Source of the DNA: an uncultured Victivallis sp. | GTDB lineage: Bacteria > Verrucomicrobiota > Lentisphaeria > Victivallales > Victivallaceae | DNA length: 44,765 nt | Assembly (NCBI GenBank): GCA_944389895.1 | Contig: CALXOA010000123.1 | Coordinates: 1-44,765, forward strand | Direction of reading: 5' to 3' | Shown here: positions 8,397 through 15,527 of the stretch, in pieces | Layout: every line of letters begins with the position of its first letter | Position numbering within the stretch: position 1 is the stretch's first letter | Made by a program: the position numbers and the translations under genes | The notes under the pieces: model-generated | Database searches by the model: none | What the model saw: only the letters and a program-made list of their open reading frames with translations | Told to the model about the DNA's origin: nothing

Positions 8397-10796
8397 CTGT
8401 TTTGCTTCCTTTTTATAGTTGATCCATCGCAGATTTTTGACTTCAAGTCTGATGTGTGACTCCGGCTTTGCCCAGATCGGCAGTTCCAGTGAGGTGAGTT
8501 TTTCGATATCGAGTTTTTCGTTGACATCCTTCTTGCGGAACGGCGGATTGATCATGGAGGCCAGCGGCACCAGGAACTCCTGGCCGCGCCGGAGAAGTTC
8601 CGGCTTGAAGGGGATGGTGCCGAAATAGGTGGCTCCGTCCGATTCGACGAGATTCAACCCCATGGTTTCCAGCCCTTCCCCTTCGAGCAGGCGCACTTCG
8701 AATGCGATGGCATCCGGTACGTATTCGGGGAACTCTTCGAGCTTGAGCGGCAGCGTCGGAGAAGCCCATACGTGCGCGATGACCCGGTTTTCCGCCTCTC
8801 CGAAACGATAGTCGAAAATCATTGCCCCGTTTTCCGAACCGATGGTCATGGTGGATTCTTTGATGATGTACTCTTTCCAGAGTGTGGGGTTCTGCCAGCC
8901 GGGGATCGGAGTCTGCAGATCATCCGGGCCCACCCCGGCGCGGACCGGGATGAAGTTTGCCGCCAGCAGCGGAGAACCCGCTCTTCCGAAATCGCCGCGG
9001 AGGATCAGCCGGGAGGAACCCGCGCCCGAACCGTCTTTTTTCAGCCGGATGACGAGCTGTCGTGTCACGTGCGAATCTGCGGGAATTTCGATGCCTTCAA
9101 GTTTGAACGGTTCCGCTTCTCCGTCGGGAAACTCCACCGCAACGCCGCCGTGTACCGGTTCCGGAGAGAAATTGTAGATCACCAGCGGGAAAGAACGCTC
9201 TTCCCCGACCGGAAGCTGGAAGGTGTCGGCAGTGGTGTTCTTGATGTTGTCGGGCAGTTCGAGATTGAGTACCACCGGTGACGGCGGCTCTGCCGGTTTC
9301 GGCACGGCGATTGTACTTGCATCTGTCGGCATGGCGGAGAGCGGTGAGAAAAGGTAGAGGGGCAGATCGGTCACCGTGACCATGCCGTTGACCGGCTTCA
9401 CCTCGCGGCCGAAGGCGTCGCGGATGAACCGGGTCTGCCCGATTGGGAATGCGGTTGCGCCGTCGTTGCTCCACAGCAGCCTGATTTCCCATGGGTTTTC
9501 GCGCCAGACGGCCTTTGCCGCATAACCGGTCAATGGCTTCGGTAATTCCGTGAGGGGCCGGAGCGAATGGAGGTTCTGGAAGTAGTTCGCCATCACCGCC
9601 AGCGTGGCGAACCCCGGCCGCGGCATCAGATCTCGATGGCGCAGCAGGCCGAAACTGTTGCCGCTCACCTCGGTATGGTGAAACAGAAAGAAATAGAAAA
9701 GCTTGTCGGCTCCGGCTCCGAGCAGTTGGGCACAGACCTTCGGAATTTCGAGAGCCTGACGCCGCGCGGCTTCCGGCGGAAGTTCTCCGGTGGCGGGATC
9801 AATTTTGAAACTGCCGGTGGAGACTTCGGTCAGCCAGACCGGCAGCGAACCGGCCCGGGGAAGATACTCCGCGGCGCGGCTTGCAGTTCGGTCCAGCGAA
9901 GCGTGATTGTGGTAGCAGAAGACATTCTGATAGGCGTTGAGATCGTTGGCGGAAAGGTTCTCCGGGTTTTCGAGAGTGCCGTTTCCCATGAAACAGATCT
10001 GATCCGGGTTCGCCCGTTTTGCGCCGAGCATTGCGGCTTTCTGAGCAGCCGCGATTTCAAAACTCAGCAGCGAGCCACCGATTCCCTCGGGTTCATTCCA
10101 GGTTTCAATCGCCGGGAAAACATTTCCGAATCGCTCGGTCAGAAGTTTCACGTAATCGTGGAGCCGCGAGAGATCGAGCGGCGGTTTTTTATTGCCGAGA
10201 GCAGAGAGGGCCTCCGGATATTGATCCGCACGTGGCGTGCCGTAAAGGCTTGGCACCACTTTGATTCCGTGCCGGCGGTAGGCGGCGGCCAGATCGTCGA
10301 TCAGAGGATTGGTTGCCGTCTCCGGCCGGAGATAATCAAAATCGCTCCACATGATCCGTTCGCGGACATAACTGATTCCCGCCTTGCGCAACAGACCGAT
10401 TGTATCATCCATGGTATAATCGAACTTCATCTGTCCGACGCCACGCAGGAAAAACGGGTAGAAGAGTGCGGCGTCCACTGCGATCGGGGAATCCGGATTG
10501 AGCCGTTCCGGCGGCTGAGGCAGCACGGTCAGGGTATCCACCGCAGTTTTGCCTCCGGGAAGAGTGTATTCGATCCGGTAACTTCCGACCGGCACTGCGC
10601 CGAGTTCGAGTGTCCCGTCGGCGGGAGTGCGGTCGGCGAAGCAGCGGTTCCCGTCGATATCGGAGATCCGCAGTTCCACTGCCGTTTGAGGAATGGGGAC
10701 GGCGACGGCTTCCCCTTCCAGAAACACATTGCCCGGCACGGCTCCCGCGAGAATACTTGAGAATAGAACGGGGAGGTAAAAAAGGATTTTCTTCAT
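7821..10796 (-). CDS. Secreted GH-A-like hydrolase fused in frame to a second secreted beta-sandwich protein
   Basis: The preferred start is the ATG at 10796 (MKKILFYLPVLFSSILAGAVPG, a signal peptide); a TTG at 10802 is also in frame. The product is 991 residues. Residues about 20-110 are a beta domain, then a TIM barrel with WNE ending at Glu235 (acid/base) and W-L-T-E with Glu324 (nucleophile). It matches the 803-residue protein at 312-2723 in order and length up to residue 800. There the reading frame runs into MKKLNRTLLTAAAATTLLATAG, a second signal peptide preceded by an AAGGAAG ribosome site, and then a carbohydrate-binding-module-like beta sandwich (about 825-991). This looks like two genes joined by loss of a stop codon. 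It follows the pseudopilin directly in the lacI-GH130 operon. Confidence 0.75.
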   Translation of the reverse strand: MKKILFYLPVLFSSILAGAVPGNVFLEGEAVAVPIPQTAVELRISDIDGNRCFADRTPADGTLELGAVPVGSYRIEYTLPGGKTAVDTLTVLPQPPERLNPDSPIAVDAALFYPFFLRGVGQMKFDYTMDDTIGLLRKAGISYVRERIMWSDFDYLRPETATNPLIDDLAAAYRRHGIKVVPSLYGTPRADQYPEALSALGNKKPPLDLSRLHDYVKLLTERFGNVFPAIETWNEPEGIGGSLLSFEIAAAQKAAMLGAKRANPDQICFMGNGTLENPENLSANDLNAYQNVFCYHNHASLDRTASRAAEYLPRAGSLPVWLTEVSTGSFKIDPATGELPPEAARRQALEIPKVCAQLLGAGADKLFYFFLFHHTEVSGNSFGLLRHRDLMPRPGFATLAVMANYFQNLHSLRPLTELPKPLTGYAAKAVWRENPWEIRLLWSNDGATAFPIGQTRFIRDAFGREVKPVNGMVTVTDLPLYLFSPLSAMPTDASTIAVPKPAEPPSPVVLNLELPDNIKNTTADTFQLPVGEERSFPLVIYNFSPEPVHGGVAVEFPDGEAEPFKLEGIEIPADSHVTRQLVIRLKKDGSGAGSSRLILRGDFGRAGSPLLAANFIPVRAGVGPDDLQTPIPGWQNPTLWKEYIIKESTMTIGSENGAMIFDYRFGEAENRVIAHVWASPTLPLKLEEFPEYVPDAIAFEVRLLEGEGLETMGLNLVESDGATYFGTIPFKPELLRRGQEFLVPLASMINPPFRKKDVNEKLDIEKLTSLELPIWAKPESHIRLEVKNLRWINYKKEAKQMKKLNRTLLTAAAATTLLATAGQPVKNINIANSDFTQARADGTPEKWGISGATPGFSAKITDGALEMKATEKTKWASVYLAPADVKSLPKLNPGETCRLEFRFRQKNENITGHAFGTIEIRDAQHRRLLHRDGSDLPADADWSERTVTLDYKELPAQAKYILLSFFLGEATGTARFDDAKLTISVLPESGK

Positions 10797-10798
10797 TT

Positions 10799-11482
10799 TC
10801 AATTGACGTTCCAGTAAAGTGTTCTGGTACTTTCCGTGGCGTCGGTTGAGTAGATGTATGGCACGGTGTCGAATGGGTTGTAGATGTTTTTGACCGCATT
10901 TCCTGCTGCGGCGTGACCATCCAGATAGAGCAGATTGGCGCGGCTGGAGTGACGGGATGCCGGACGTGCGTAATTCACATTGCTGGTCGCGGAGGTATCG
11001 AAGGCGGCACGGAAATAGCCGTAATCGACGTCGGCTCCGGTGGCGCCGCCGTTCTTCCAGGCATCGAGGAAGTAGAGCTTGATCGAGGCGTTGCGGATCA
11101 TTGTGATGCGCCTGCTTGTCTCATTGTCGCCGTTGACTCCCGTGTTGACGGCGTACTGCGCAAACCAGCCGTCGGCATTCTGCTTGTAGGCGCTTTCCAC
11201 CATTCCCGGGCAGTCGAATGCGTTGGTGTTGACATAAGTGGTTGTCTTGTAAAGCAGTTTCGGCAACGTGGTTCCGCCGGCGTAGGTCGGTGCAAGGAAG
11301 TCATTGTGGTCGGTATTGTACTGGCCGGTCCCGAGTCCGAGCTGGCGGAGGTTGTTGAGACAATTGATGGCTTTTCCCCGGTCGCGCGCCTTGTTGAGCG
11401 CCGGCAGCAGCATCGCGGCGAGAATGGCGATGATCGCAATGACGACGAGCAACTCGATGAGTGTGAAGGTGTGTTTTTTCAT
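10799..11482 (-). CDS. Prepilin-like protein (H-X9-DG family)
   Basis: The start at 11482 follows an AAGGAA site and gives [33 protein letters not shown], a type IV prepilin-like leader with a hydrophobic stalk. The longer in-frame start at 11524 would add 14 residues ahead of the leader and is unlikely. The product is 227 residues and has a perfect [12 protein letters not shown] (H-X9-DG) motif near the C-terminus. It is a paralogue of the protein at 2828-3547. It lies 70 bases after the GH130 gene, and its stop directly precedes the start of the hydrolase at 10796, so it is in the lacI-controlled unit. Confidence 0.87.
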   Translation of the reverse strand: MKKHTFTLIELLVVIAIIAILAAMLLPALNKARDRGKAINCLNNLRQLGLGTGQYNTDHNDFLAPTYAGGTTLPKLLYKTTTYVNTNAFDCPGMVESAYKQNADGWFAQYAVNTGVNGDNETSRRITMIRNASIKLYFLDAWKNGGATGADVDYGYFRAAFDTSATSNVNYARPASRHSSRANLLYLDGHAAAGNAVKNIYNPFDTVPYIYSTDATESTRTLYWNVN

Positions 11483-11552
11483 GTCGCGGTTCCTTGTTCT
11501 AATGCTATGGCGTGAATTTATCAAGCAACAGACTCTTTCTCTTTTTCCCGTC

Positions 11553-12503
11553 TCATCTCTGGTCGCAGTTCAACATGTAACGGTAACCTTCGAAACAATT
11601 CGCCACAATGTCGGCGAGCGGCATCTCCGCGCAACAGATGCAGTTGTCCGCGGCGCCGTAGTAGATTTTCACCGTGTCGTCCGGCTCAAGGATCGCATTG
11701 CAGGTGAAAACCACATTGGCAACACGGCCGCTGCGCTCGTAAGGCATTTCCGGGAAGAGCAGCGGCGATTTCCCGCGTGCGATCACTTTCCACGGTTCCC
11801 GGTAATCGAGAATCGCCGCGAAGAGCGAATAGATCGAACCATCGCAGGAGTCGGCTACGCCGTGATAGATCTCCAGCCAGCCTTCCTTGATCCGGATCGG
11901 CGGAGCGCCCGCCCCGAGTTTGAGTTGATCCCAGTGTGCGGGGCGGGTGGACAGTGACGGTCTGGTTTTCCCCCAGAATACGAGATCCGGGGAGAATGAC
12001 AGCCACATGTCACAGGGGGAGTGCTCGTCTCCACCGAACGGCCGGTCGAAGCGGCAGTAGAGTCCATCGATCTTCTCGGGGAACAATGCCCCGTTGCGGT
12101 TGTTGATTTCGGAAGCATTCGATACTCGTTCAAAATGCTTGAAATCGGTGGTTTTCACAATACCGAGCCGTGTCCCGAGCGTATTGTTATGGCTGCCGTA
12201 CATGATGATGTATTCCCCGTCGATTTCCGTGATTCGCGGGTCGTAGCAGCCGTTTTCGATCCAGCCGTCGGTACACTCCGGCCACTCCGGCGGCTCCGGA
12301 TCGAACCGGAAGTGGATTCCATCCGCACTCCGGGCGATCCAGAACAGGATTCCTCCCTCACGGTGGAAGACATCCACCAGGAGAAGATAGTTGCCGTCAA
12401 ATTTGACCGCTCCGGGATTCAATAGAAAATATCCGGCCCGTTCCGGCAGATCCGCCGCGGTCAGGATCGGATTCTCCGGTCGGCGCTGAAATTCATAGGA
12501 CAT
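11553..12503 (-). CDS. GH130-family glycosidase or mannoside phosphorylase
   Basis: GH130 enzymes phosphorolyse or hydrolyse beta-mannosides on a five-bladed beta-propeller. The 316-residue product opens with [16 protein letters not shown], the usual R-x-P-x-NPIL start, and carries G-C-Y-D-P-R-I with Asp88 at the family's catalytic acid position. The residue before it is Tyr where GH130 normally has Glu. No clear ribosome site precedes the ATG at 12503; a GTG at 12515 is also in frame and equally weakly supported. It has no signal peptide and is probably intracellular. It is the first structural gene behind the promoter and operator at 12537-12581, downstream of lacI. Confidence 0.82.
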   Translation of the reverse strand: MSYEFQRRPENPILTAADLPERAGYFLLNPGAVKFDGNYLLLVDVFHREGGILFWIARSADGIHFRFDPEPPEWPECTDGWIENGCYDPRITEIDGEYIIMYGSHNNTLGTRLGIVKTTDFKHFERVSNASEINNRNGALFPEKIDGLYCRFDRPFGGDEHSPCDMWLSFSPDLVFWGKTRPSLSTRPAHWDQLKLGAGAPPIRIKEGWLEIYHGVADSCDGSIYSLFAAILDYREPWKVIARGKSPLLFPEMPYERSGRVANVVFTCNAILEPDDTVKIYYGAADNCICCAEMPLADIVANCFEGYRYMLNCDQR

Positions 12504-12536
12504 CGGAATATTCACTTGATAAGGTTTTTTGTTTTT

Positions 12537-12550
12537 GGTAAACTCTTACC
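12537..12550. promoter_or_regulatory. Candidate LacI-family operator
   Basis: The palindrome GGTAAACTCTTACC has perfect 5-base arms (GGTAA/TTACC). It lies just downstream of the -10 box of the GH130 promoter, where a bound repressor would block initiation. It lies 50 bases past the end of the lacI gene. A related 14-mer, 11 of 14 identical when read on the opposite strand, overlaps the lacI start at 13596-13609, which supports it as this repressor's site. Confidence 0.55.
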
Positions 12551-12553
12551 CTA

Positions 12554-12581
12554 ATTATACCAAAAATAAAAGAAAAGTCAA
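12554..12581 (-). promoter_or_regulatory. Sigma-70-type promoter for the GH130-pseudopilin-hydrolase operon
   Basis: Reading on the minus strand, TTGACT (12581-12576) and TATAAT (12559-12554) are separated by 16 bases. The -10 is a perfect consensus and the -35 matches in five of six. Initiation would fall near 12547, inside the palindrome at 12537-12550, about 45 bases ahead of the GH130 start. Confidence 0.72.
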
Positions 12582-12599
12582 GGGTCAAGCCGAAAAAAA

Positions 12600-13595
12600 T
12601 CAGATTTTTCGGATTGTATCGCCGTAGAGAACAAGGTTGTTGAGGACTCTGGGGCCGGGGGTGTTTCCGGCGAGAAGATCCAGCAACAGATCGACGCCGC
12701 AGCGCCCGATCGCTTCAACCGGTTGAATGATGGAGGAGAGTTCCGGAACCATGCCGCTCTCCTGAGGAGAGAGAGCCATGCCAGCGACGGAGATATCCTC
12801 CGGGATCCTGAGACCGAGCTGTTTCAGCACCGGCAACACCGGCAGATCTTCGCCCGCGAAAAACAGCGCGGTCGGGGGCTCGGGCCGTGCCAGCAGCCGG
12901 GAGAGAGCGTTCTTGACCGTCGGGCGTTCGCAGTCGGGCAGGTCAATTACGAACTCCGGACGCAGCGGAATGGCGTGTCGGAGCAGGGTGTCCTCGTAGG
13001 CACGCCGTCGCAGAATGTGACTCTCCAGGATGTTCAATACCGCACCGATGAAGGCAATGCGTTTGTGACCCATGCAGATGATATAATCGATCATTTCCGC
13101 CACGGAGTCGTAGTTGTTTGATGAAACGGAATTTCCCGAAGGATCTGCGTTTGCAAGCAGCAGATAGGGCAGCTTCGAAGCGCGCAGCCGAGCGCAGAAC
13201 GGATCGAGGTCGGAGAGGTTGAGGCAGAGCAAGCCGGAGAGGGAGTTTGCGGTGTAATAACAATGCAGTTCCTCCGGACTGAATCTGGCGATTCTGGCAC
13301 TGTCCACCAGCGTGATGTCGCGTCCGTGGGCGAAGGCTTCGCTGCAGATGCCGTTGAGCAGGAGCGAGACGAATGGAGAGGACAGAGGCCGGTCTGCAGT
13401 CAGAAACGTCACCACACCGATGGAGTTGCCGTGCTGTTTCCGCTGCTGCGGCACATAGTTGAATTTTTTGATGATCTCCATCACCCGCAATGCGGTATCC
13501 TGAGAGATCTTTCCCTGATTGTTCAGGATTTTCGATACCGTGGCGGTGGAAACTCCCGCTTCACGTGCAATGGTATAGATCGTCGGCTTTGCCAT
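12600..13595 (-). CDS. LacI-family transcriptional regulator
   Basis: A sugar-sensing repressor. The 331-residue product opens with MAKPTIYTIAREAGVSTATVSKILNNQGKIS, the LacI helix-turn-helix and hinge (residues 1-60). The rest is a periplasmic-binding-protein-like ligand domain (about 60-330) with the typical VVTFL, MGHKRIAFIGA and PEDISVAGM stretches. Length is normal for the family. It is transcribed ahead of GH130, the pseudopilin and the hydrolase, with its own promoter and a separate operator-bearing promoter behind it. It probably represses the operon and itself; the ligand is likely a mannoside or related sugar, by inference from GH130. Confidence 0.93.
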   Translation of the reverse strand: MAKPTIYTIAREAGVSTATVSKILNNQGKISQDTALRVMEIIKKFNYVPQQRKQHGNSIGVVTFLTADRPLSSPFVSLLLNGICSEAFAHGRDITLVDSARIARFSPEELHCYYTANSLSGLLCLNLSDLDPFCARLRASKLPYLLLANADPSGNSVSSNNYDSVAEMIDYIICMGHKRIAFIGAVLNILESHILRRRAYEDTLLRHAIPLRPEFVIDLPDCERPTVKNALSRLLARPEPPTALFFAGEDLPVLPVLKQLGLRIPEDISVAGMALSPQESGMVPELSSIIQPVEAIGRCGVDLLLDLLAGNTPGPRVLNNLVLYGDTIRKI

Positions 13596-13609
13596 GGTAA
13601 CAGTTTCTC
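13596..13609. promoter_or_regulatory. Candidate autoregulatory LacI site at the lacI start
   Basis: GGTAACAGTTTCTC on the plus strand matches the opposite-strand reading of the GH130 operator (GGTAAGAGTTTACC) at 11 of 14 positions. It abuts the lacI start codon and covers its ribosome-binding region. The right arm is degenerate, so binding would be weaker than at 12537-12550. Confidence 0.35.
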
Positions 13610-13631
13610 TTATTTCAGGTAATTGCAGGTT

Positions 13632-13659
13632 AAAATATCCTGTGGTTTCCTTTTTTCAA
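13632..13659 (-). promoter_or_regulatory. Candidate promoter for lacI
   Basis: On the minus strand TTGAAA (13659-13654) is followed after 16 bases by TATTTT (13637-13632), about 36 bases ahead of the lacI start. The -10 is weak, which suits a lowly expressed regulator. Confidence 0.35.
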
Positions 13660-13890
13660 GTCCGGACGACAAAAAAAGGGAAGAATTGCCTTTGAGATTG
13701 CGGAAAGTGTTCGATTGCGGTATGAACCGGGAAAGCGGTCGGGACGGGAAAACGGTTTCGACTTGAAAAAATTGCCGGACAGGGATATTCTATTGGAAAG
13801 GAAACGTATTGAAACGGCTTCCGGAGGATGGATCCGGCAGAGCCGGGAAACTGCGGGAAAGATTTCCCGCCTGTCATTGGAGGGATCGAA

Positions 13891-14238
13891 ATGGATCAGA
13901 AGGAACTCAGGGATGTCGTCCGGGAACTGGTGGCTGCGCCTTCCTGCTGTCAGGAGCTGAAAGAGGCCGGGCGGAAATGGCTCGAGGCCGTGGAGCCTGC
14001 TGCGAAAAAGGAGGCCGCGGCAGCGCTTGTGCTGGAACTTCGCGAGGATATCGCTCCGATCGGGCATGTCGTCGAATTTTTCGAATCTCCGCGGGGCAGG
14101 GAGCTTTTCGGAGAGGAGCGGGCAGGAGCCATCGCGGCCCATGCACGCGAGGTAATGGCGCGTGGAGGGAAGTGGTGTGACTGTCCCGCCTGCGCCGCCG
14201 GGCTGAAAATCCTTGAGAACGCGGCATTGCTTGAGTGA
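13891..14238 (+). CDS. Small conserved protein with C-terminal CDCPAC motif, function unknown
   Basis: The start at 13891 has a GGAGGG site six bases upstream and gives 115 residues (MDQKELRDVVREL...). It is helical and charged, with a CC pair near residue 20 and, towards the C-terminus, G-G-K-W-C-D-C-P-A-C-A-A-G-L-K-I-L-E-N. The CxCxxC suggests a metal or redox site. From memory, similar 115-120-residue proteins in gut Firmicutes carry the misleading database name 'molecular chaperone Hsp90'; no GHKL ATPase domain is present here. It stands alone between lacI (divergent) and the AraC regulator (convergent). Confidence 0.7.
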   Translation: MDQKELRDVVRELVAAPSCCQELKEAGRKWLEAVEPAAKKEAAAALVLELREDIAPIGHVVEFFESPRGRELFGEERAGAIAAHAREVMARGGKWCDCPACAAGLKILENAALLE

Positions 14239-14571
14239 ATTTTTCCGCATTTTCGGGGGAGGGGCCGGTTCCGCGGAGCTGCGACGACCGCTGTCGTCGG
14301 GAAAGACCGTTTCGCGTACCGGAGAGGGCAGGGGGGGATTTTCCACCCCCGCTGTCCTCCTTCCGCATCCGGCGGATGAGAAGGGGGACCGGGTTTCACG
14401 AAGATACCGGCCGATGCGATTGCGGGTCGCCCGGGACAGGTTGGATTTGCAGTACTCCGGGCGTGGCCCGGGAATTTCGCTTCAGAAGGTTCCGGATTGT
14501 AATCGTGCGCTGAGAAACGGTTCCGATTTCGCAGAACGATCCGGAGGAAATGGTGGCGTGAAGCGCGGGGT
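14239..14571. other. Intergenic region between convergent genes, with hairpins
   Basis: No credible gene is seen; short overlapping frames here have no ribosome site and biased composition. It contains a perfect 7-bp hairpin at 14282-14299 and a G/C-run hairpin at 14331-14350, both possibly involved in ending transcription from either side. Confidence 0.55.
14282..14299. terminator. Hairpin, possible bidirectional terminator without U-tract
   Basis: CGACGAC (14282-14288), loop CGCT, GTCGTCG (14293-14299): a perfect 7-bp stem 43 bases after the stop of the small gene at 13891-14238. No T-run follows on either strand, so intrinsic termination is uncertain. Confidence 0.3.
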
Positions 14572-15366
14572 TCACTCCTTGAAGCGGGAGGGCGGACACC
14601 CGAAATGCCGTTTGAAATCTCTCGAAAAATGAAATTCATCGAAATACCCGAGTTCGAAGGCACACTCCCGGACGATTCTGCCGTTTTTCAGCAGTTCGAC
14701 CGCTTTCTCCATCCTCTTTTTTCTGACGTAGGCTTTGAGCGGCATTCCAAATTCGGCGGGGAAATTGTGCGACAGGAATGAAGTCGATTTGCCGATTTCA
14801 TGTGCCAGTCGCTTCAGGGTAAGCGATTCGGACAGGTGGACACTGATGTACTCCTCAAGCCGTCCGGCCCATGGTTTGTTGCAGTATTTGATGATTTCGT
14901 TTTCCTGAATATACTCTCCAAGGCATTTGAGCAGCTTCCCGATATCGAGCATTTCCGCCGGGGAGGATTCCCGGCTGCGGCGGCGAAGCTCCGCCCGGAA
15001 AACATCCTCATGAACCGACCGGCTGTTGCGGTCACGCAGTTGTCCGAACACGATCGCTCCGAGGTAGAGGTGGCGGCTGTCGTACAGCGGTACGATTCCC
15101 TCCAGCATTCCGGCGTGGCAATGATAGATGTGAACCTGACCGGTCTCTTTGGCGATGCGGAGATTGATCCTGTCGCATGCATCGCAGCGCGCGAGGAACG
15201 CCGGATCGCGGCGGCAGTGACGGCAGAATGGCGACATCTCCTTGATATTGAAAGAGTCCACTTCGGCTTCCTGCAGATCGTAGAAGGTGATCCGCAGATC
15301 GAGCACCCGGTGCAGAAGCTCCATGATGCCGTTCATCTCCTGTTGGCGGATTGCGTAGCGCAGCAT
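14572..15366 (-). CDS. AraC-family regulator with PocR ligand-sensing domain
   Basis: The start at 15366 has AAGGAG eight bases upstream and gives 264 residues. The N-terminal part (about 5-145) is a PocR domain with the Cys-rich FCRHCRRDPAFLARCDACDR stretch and YHCHAGMLEG. The C-terminal part (about 165-264) is a double AraC helix-turn-helix ending in FSRDFKRHFGCPPSRFKE. In Salmonella, PocR responds to 1,2-propanediol, an end product of rhamnose and fucose breakdown. The gene is divergent from the GH36-isomerase-kinase-aldolase operon, so it probably activates that operon in response to a sugar or diol. The ligand is inferred. Confidence 0.9.
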   Translation of the reverse strand: MLRYAIRQQEMNGIMELLHRVLDLRITFYDLQEAEVDSFNIKEMSPFCRHCRRDPAFLARCDACDRINLRIAKETGQVHIYHCHAGMLEGIVPLYDSRHLYLGAIVFGQLRDRNSRSVHEDVFRAELRRRSRESSPAEMLDIGKLLKCLGEYIQENEIIKYCNKPWAGRLEEYISVHLSESLTLKRLAHEIGKSTSFLSHNFPAEFGMPLKAYVRKKRMEKAVELLKNGRIVRECAFELGYFDEFHFSRDFKRHFGCPPSRFKE

Positions 15367-15468
15367 TGCAGAATCTCCTTTCGTAAAAGGATAGCACAAA
15401 TCAGCATGAAATGCCAGTTTTTACATGAAAAAAATTGTGCCGTACATTCTTTTCCGTCGGAAAACGAT

Positions 15469-15474
15469 TATAGT
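15469..15474 (+). promoter_or_regulatory. Candidate -10 box of the GH36 operon
   Basis: TATAGT lies 54 bases ahead of the GH36 start at 15528. No good -35 is present at the right distance (the sequence there is ATTCTT-like). This is what an activator-dependent promoter would look like, and the divergent AraC/PocR regulator is the obvious candidate activator. The same TATAGT hexamer recurs at 22639 and 37905. Confidence 0.4.
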
Positions 15475-15527
15475 ATCAGCACGATCATATGCTTTACGGA
15501 ACGAAACCGTGAGAAAGGATGGCGTTC

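Noticed and set aside
9567..10760. 397-residue plus-strand frame opposite the fused hydrolase
   Set aside because: Antisense shadow; the minus strand has the signal peptide and the two active-site glutamates.
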